The notes beneath the pieces are model-generated. The model was not told where the DNA came from and did not search any database. It was given only the letters and a program-made list of their open reading frames with translations. Of a stretch of DNA of 8,340 nucleotides, positions 5,500 to 8,340 are shown piece after piece. The stretch's first letter is position 1; every line of letters begins with the position of its first letter. This DNA comes from an uncultured Dehalococcoidia bacterium (GTDB lineage: Bacteria; Chloroflexota; Dehalococcoidia; Tepidiformales; Tepidiformaceae): positions 1-8,340 of the forward strand of contig CALFYR010000102.1 in assembly GCA_937954195.1 (NCBI GenBank), given 5' to 3'. A program made the position numbers and the translations under genes.

Positions 5500-6285
5500 C
5501 TACGCCAGCAACCGCTCCAAAAACTCCACGATCCCGCCCGCATCCGGCCCGGCGATCAGCTGGTCCGCCTCCGCCTTCGTCTCGTCCGTGCCCGTCACAA
5601 CAGCCACGGCCAACCCGGCCGCCCGCAGCATCGGGATGTCCACCTCGCTATCCCCGATCGCAACCGCCTCCGCCGGTTCCACCCCAAGCGCCGCGCACAA
5701 CTCCAGCAGCGCCGAACCCTTGTCCACGCCCGCCGCCGTCGCAGTCACCATTCCATCCCCCGAGAACGAAATCGCGTCGTGAAGCGAAACGCGCCCCCGC
5801 CACGCCATCAGCTCCCCGAGCGCCGGGTCCCCCGCGGGCGCTTCCGCCAGCACAGCCAGCAGCTCCGAAAGGTCCACCTCCGCGAGCGAAGTCACGGGCT
5901 GTAGCCACTCCGGAGCGTTCGCCGCCCAGGCCGGCAGCTCGTTCGCCCGCCGGTAAGCCTTGCCCGGCACCGCCAGCGTCGCCGGCCACCCGGCACGGTC
6001 GCACAACTCCGCCACGAACTTCGCGAACTCCCCCGGCAGCCGATGCTGCGCCACCGCCTCGCCAGTGTGCAGCCGGACGTCCGCCCCCGCCGACGCGATC
6101 GCCGCCGCCTGGATGCCCAGTGCCGCGAACGGCCGGATGGCCGCCTGGTACCACCGCGCCGTAGCAGGGGCCAGGATCATCCCGGCCTTCGCCGCTCGCT
6201 GCAGCGCCTCACCGACGTGCGCCGGCACCTGGCCCTTCGAATCCAGCAGCGTTCCATCCAGGTCGATGGCCATCAATCGGAACAT
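5500..6285 (-). CDS. HAD-superfamily phosphatase, Cof-like (type IIB)
   Basis: 261 residues. Motif I is D8-L-D10-G-T (AIDLDGTLLD), with Asp8 the phosphorylated nucleophile. Motif II is Thr42 (APATAR). Lys189 is in GVDKGSALLELCAALGV, and motif IV is G-D212-S-E-V-D216 (AIGDSEVDIPMLRAAGLAVAV). The roughly 100-residue insert between motif II and Lys189 is a C2-type cap, placing it with Cof/YbiV-like sugar- or cofactor-phosphate phosphatases. The end (IVEFLERLL) is also typical. The exact substrate cannot be read from the sequence. ATG 6285 was chosen because TAGAAT stands 7 bases before it and the first strand starts at residue 3. A longer in-frame extension crosses the divergent acyl-CoA dehydrogenase gene and is not real. 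Confidence 0.92.
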   Translation of the reverse strand: MFRLMAIDLDGTLLDSKGQVPAHVGEALQRAAKAGMILAPATARWYQAAIRPFAALGIQAAAIASAGADVRLHTGEAVAQHRLPGEFAKFVAELCDRAGWPATLAVPGKAYRRANELPAWAANAPEWLQPVTSLAEVDLSELLAVLAEAPAGDPALGELMAWRGRVSLHDAISFSGDGMVTATAAGVDKGSALLELCAALGVEPAEAVAIGDSEVDIPMLRAAGLAVAVVTGTDETKAEADQLIAGPDAGGIVEFLERLLA

Positions 6286-6292
6286 CCCCCGG

Positions 6293-6298
6293 ATTCTA
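6293..6298 (-). promoter_or_regulatory. -10 box of a leaderless promoter for the HAD gene
   Basis: TAGAAT on the - strand, 5 of 6 matches to TATAAT, with a 7-base spacer to ATG 6285. There is no ribosome binding site of normal spacing. The -35 region is weak. Confidence 0.55.
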
Positions 6299-6344
6299 GA
6301 GACCCGAATCGCAACGGGAATGAACACCTGTGTCGGCGGGGCAA

Positions 6345-6373
6345 TCGACATTCTCTCGCCACCAATCGACAAT
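6345..6373 (+). promoter_or_regulatory. Leaderless promoter of the acyl-CoA dehydrogenase gene
   Basis: TCGACA (6345-6350, 5 of 6 matches to TTGACA) and GACAAT (6368-6373) are 17 bases apart, the ideal spacing. GACAAT ends 6 bases before ATG 6380. CAATCGACA occurs twice, at 6342-6350 and 6363-6371, 21 bases apart, and the promoter boxes overlap these repeats. Confidence 0.45.
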
Positions 6374-6379
6374 CGCCCC

Positions 6380-7558
6380 ATGGATTTCCGCTTCCCTCCC
6401 GAGACCGTGGCCTGGCGCGATGAGCTGCGCGCGTTCCTCAAAGAGGAGATCCCGCCCGGCTTCGAAGGCGACGACGACTTCTTCGATAACGAAGAGCAAA
6501 TGGCCTTCGCCCGCCAGTTCACCAAAAAGCTCGGCACGAAGCGCTGGTTCGCCCCGGCCTGGCCCGAACAATACGGCGGCCTCGGCAAATCCCAGATCGA
6601 ACAGATGATTCTTAACGAAGAGCTCGCCTACCATCGCGCCCCCTCAGGCGGCCGCCTCTTCACCATCGGCATCACCGGCCCCACCATGCTCGTCCACGGC
6701 AACGAAGAGCAGAAACAGCGCTACCTCCCGGAAATGGCCAGCGGCGAAACCTGGTACTGCCAGGGCTTCAGCGAACCCGGCAGCGGCTCCGACCTCGCCA
6801 GCATGGAAACTCGCGCCATCCGCGATGGCGACGACTACGTTATTAATGGGCAGAAAATCTGGACCTCCAACGGCCACGTCGCCGACAAAATGCTCCTCCT
6901 CGCCCGCACCAACCCCGATGTCCCCAAGCACAAGGGCATCAGCGCCTTCGTCGTCGATATGAAGTCCCCCGGCATCTCCGTCCAGGCCATCCCCAACATG
7001 GCCTACCGCCGCGACTTCAACCAGGTCTTCTTCGAAGACGTCCGCGTCCCCGCGAAGGACCTCATGGGCGGCGTCGATAACGGCTGGTACGTCGCCACCA
7101 CCACCCTCGATTTCGAACGCTCCAACATCGCCGCCATCAGCGGTGCCCGCCGCACCGTCCACGACCTCATCGCATGGGCGAAGGAATCCCACCCCGGCGG
7201 CCGCCCGTGGGACAAAGCCACAGTCCGCGGAAAGCTCGCCGACCTCCTCATCGAAACGGACATCGGCCGGCTCGTCGCCTACCGCACAGCCTGGCTGCAA
7301 TCGAAGGGCGAAGTACCGAACTACGAAGCCAGCATCGGCAAGGTGTGGATGGCGCTGCTCGGCATCAAGGTCGCCAACACCGGCGTGAACCTCATGGGCG
7401 CCTACGGCCAGCTCCAGCCCGGCTCCCCATGGGCGCAACTCTACGGCCGAGTCCTCACCGCCTACCTGCTTGCCGTCAGCGGCCCCATAGGCGGCGGCAC
7501 CACCGAAATCCAGAAGAACATCATCGCCCAGCGCGGCGTGGGCCTGCCGCGGGGCTAA
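6380..7558 (+). CDS. Acyl-CoA dehydrogenase
   Basis: 392 residues, normal family length. It oxidises an acyl-CoA to the 2-enoyl-CoA with FAD, passing electrons to electron-transfer flavoprotein in the cytoplasm. The N-terminal helical domain (1-120) holds WPEQYGGLG and the middle domain holds the FAD/substrate signature [16 protein letters not shown] (127-142) and [16 protein letters not shown] (157-172). The C-terminal helical domain ends [22 protein letters not shown]. At the usual YEG-type catalytic place the sequence is GGGTTE. Glu246 (DFERS) is a candidate base at the alternative position used by isovaleryl-CoA and long-chain dehydrogenases. The sequence resembles the FadE-type enzymes of steroid, terpenoid or branched-chain breakdown, but the substrate is not determined. 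Divergent from the HAD gene. Its TAA overlaps the stop codon of the converging Uma2 gene. Confidence 0.95.
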   Translation: MDFRFPPETVAWRDELRAFLKEEIPPGFEGDDDFFDNEEQMAFARQFTKKLGTKRWFAPAWPEQYGGLGKSQIEQMILNEELAYHRAPSGGRLFTIGITGPTMLVHGNEEQKQRYLPEMASGETWYCQGFSEPGSGSDLASMETRAIRDGDDYVINGQKIWTSNGHVADKMLLLARTNPDVPKHKGISAFVVDMKSPGISVQAIPNMAYRRDFNQVFFEDVRVPAKDLMGGVDNGWYVATTTLDFERSNIAAISGARRTVHDLIAWAKESHPGGRPWDKATVRGKLADLLIETDIGRLVAYRTAWLQSKGEVPNYEASIGKVWMALLGIKVANTGVNLMGAYGQLQPGSPWAQLYGRVLTAYLLAVSGPIGGGTTEIQKNIIAQRGVGLPRG

Positions 7559-8130
7559 GCCGGGCGGGGGGCCGCGAACCGCTCCAGCCCCGCCGACCCA
7601 ACCTCCACCACCGCCGACGCGATCGGCTCCCCGAAAGCCACCGTCGCCGGCGGCTCTCCCGCCCGGTGCACCGCGACCGTTTTCGCCACCGGGTCAACGA
7701 TCCACACTTCCCGCACACCCGCCTCAAGGTACGCCGGCAACTTCGTCGCCACGTCATACCGCCGCGTCGAAGGCGACGAAATCTCCACCACCAGCGCCGG
7801 CGCGCCCCGCACACCCCGCTCTTCGATCAACGTTCGCTGCGCCGGTTCCAGGTAGATCAGGTCCGGTTCAAACACCGTGTCCGAGCTGATCTCCACGCCA
7901 ACCGGCGAAGCCACCGCAACCCCGCCCGATGCCCGGGCGAAGAGCCGCAACGAGACCGTCAACTCGCCGCTGATGTCCTGGTGTCCGAAATCTGGTGGTG
8001 GCGCCATGACAAGCATGCCCTCGAACAATTCGTACCGCTCCGGCGAATCGGGCAGCGCATAAAAATCGTCAGCCGTAACCGCCTCCATCGGCGGAAAGTC
8101 TCGGCGTGGCGCTGGTTTGCGGATGGCCAT
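7555..8130 (-). CDS. Uma2-family (DUF820) putative restriction-like endonuclease
   Basis: 191 residues from ATG 8130. It shows the Uma2 pattern in order: [18 protein letters not shown] (21-38), a His50 helix region, FEPDLIYL (87-94), [37 protein letters not shown] (111-147). Asp90, Glu116 and Lys130 are the candidate PD-(D/E)XK catalytic residues. The family is abundant in cyanobacteria and Chloroflexota, is related to Holliday-junction-resolvase-like nucleases, and its biological role is largely unknown. ATG 8130 was chosen over TTG 8136 because TAGAAT lies 6 bases before it. The gene converges on the acyl-CoA dehydrogenase with overlapping stop codons and is divergent from nadD. Confidence 0.92.
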   Translation of the reverse strand: MAIRKPAPRRDFPPMEAVTADDFYALPDSPERYELFEGMLVMAPPPDFGHQDISGELTVSLRLFARASGGVAVASPVGVEISSDTVFEPDLIYLEPAQRTLIEERGVRGAPALVVEISSPSTRRYDVATKLPAYLEAGVREVWIVDPVAKTVAVHRAGEPPATVAFGEPIASAVVEVGSAGLERFAAPRPA

Positions 8131-8136
8131 GCCCAA

Positions 8137-8142
8137 ATTCTA
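8137..8142 (-). promoter_or_regulatory. -10 box of a leaderless promoter for the Uma2 gene
   Basis: TAGAAT on the - strand, the same hexamer as in front of the HAD gene, ends 6 bases before ATG 8130. No Shine-Dalgarno sequence and no clear -35 box. Confidence 0.55.
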
Positions 8143-8168
8143 CCCCATCCCCCCAACTCCCCATCCCG

Positions 8169-8174
8169 TACACT
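8169..8174 (+). promoter_or_regulatory. -10 box of a leaderless promoter for nadD
   Basis: TACACT lies 7 bases before ATG 8182 and no ribosome binding site is present (CACCCCC precedes the ATG). It lies back to back with the Uma2 promoter inside a 51-base gap. Confidence 0.5.
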
Positions 8175-8181
8175 CACCCCC

Positions 8182-8340
8182 ATGTCCGGCCCCATCGCAC
8201 TCCTCGGCGGCACCTTCGATCCACCCCACATCGGCCACCTCGTCCTCGCCGAATGCGCACGCGTCCAGTTCCAATGCGAACGCGTCCTCTTCGTCCCCGC
8301 CGGCGACCCCTACCGCAAAACCGGCACCGATACCGAAGAA
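8182..8340 (+). CDS. nadD: Nicotinate-nucleotide adenylyltransferase, N-terminal part
   Basis: The first 53 codons are in the window and the gene runs off the right edge in frame. The N-terminus carries the nucleotidyltransferase signature [18 protein letters not shown], where the GGTFDPxHxGH motif binds ATP, followed by [12 protein letters not shown], the NadD form of the second conserved segment. The enzyme joins nicotinate mononucleotide and ATP to nicotinate adenine dinucleotide in NAD synthesis. The related phosphopantetheine adenylyltransferase (CoaD) normally reads PGSFDPxTxGH, so NadD is the better call. Truncation is caused by the window end. Confidence 0.93.
   Translation, partial: MSGPIALLGGTFDPPHIGHLVLAECARVQFQCERVLFVPAGDPYRKTGTDTEE

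Noticed and set aside
5433..6164. 243-codon + strand ORF
   Set aside because: A Pro/Ser/Arg-rich shadow antisense to the HAD phosphatase.
5960..6379. N-terminal extension of the acyl-CoA dehydrogenase
   Set aside because: It is antisense to the HAD gene. The family N-terminus begins at ATG 6380.

Overview
The window reads as a chromosomal stretch of a very GC-rich bacterium. Positions 3481-3540, for example, contain 47 G/C out of 60. Codons end overwhelmingly in C or G. Most genes lack a Shine-Dalgarno sequence and instead have a TANNNT-like -10 box 6-7 bases before the start codon, which is the signature of leaderless transcription. Together with the gene content (alpha/beta-hydrolase-cyclase fusion, Uma2 nuclease, SUI1/YciH factor) this would fit a thermophilic Chloroflexota-type organism or an actinobacterium-like one. 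That placement is an impression, not a demonstration.

Layout. (1) 1-1672: the C-terminal end of an unidentified GC-rich gene, then a two-gene + strand operon (239-964, 977-1660) of exported proteins. Its base composition is clearly different (31-32 G/C per 60 in sampled stretches) and it uses ordinary ribosome binding sites, so it looks imported. The second protein resembles a LytM/M23 peptidase with a damaged metal site. (2) 1694-2545, - strand: a SUI1/YciH-type translation factor and a PhnB-like VOC protein. (3) 2683-5398: a cyclic-nucleotide cluster. It holds a + strand alpha/beta-hydrolase-class III cyclase fusion, a + strand membrane-anchored extracytoplasmic protein, and a convergent - strand stand-alone class III cyclase. 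(4) 5500-6285 (-) and 6380-7558 (+): a divergent pair, a Cof-type HAD phosphatase and an acyl-CoA dehydrogenase. (5) 7555-8130 (-), a Uma2-family nuclease, back to back with nadD (8182 to the window end, truncated).

The most interesting signal is at 5430-5449: a near-perfect palindrome containing TGTGA-N6-TCACA, the classical cAMP receptor protein (CRP) consensus. If the stand-alone cyclase is leaderless from GTG 5398, as its -10 box (TAGTCT, -12 to -7) implies, this palindrome is centred exactly at -41.5, the class II CRP activation position, and the promoter has no recognisable -35 box. That predicts that cAMP-CRP controls the gene of a cAMP-making (or cAMP-related) enzyme, forming a feedback loop. 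No RNA genes, CRISPR arrays or intact mobile elements were seen.
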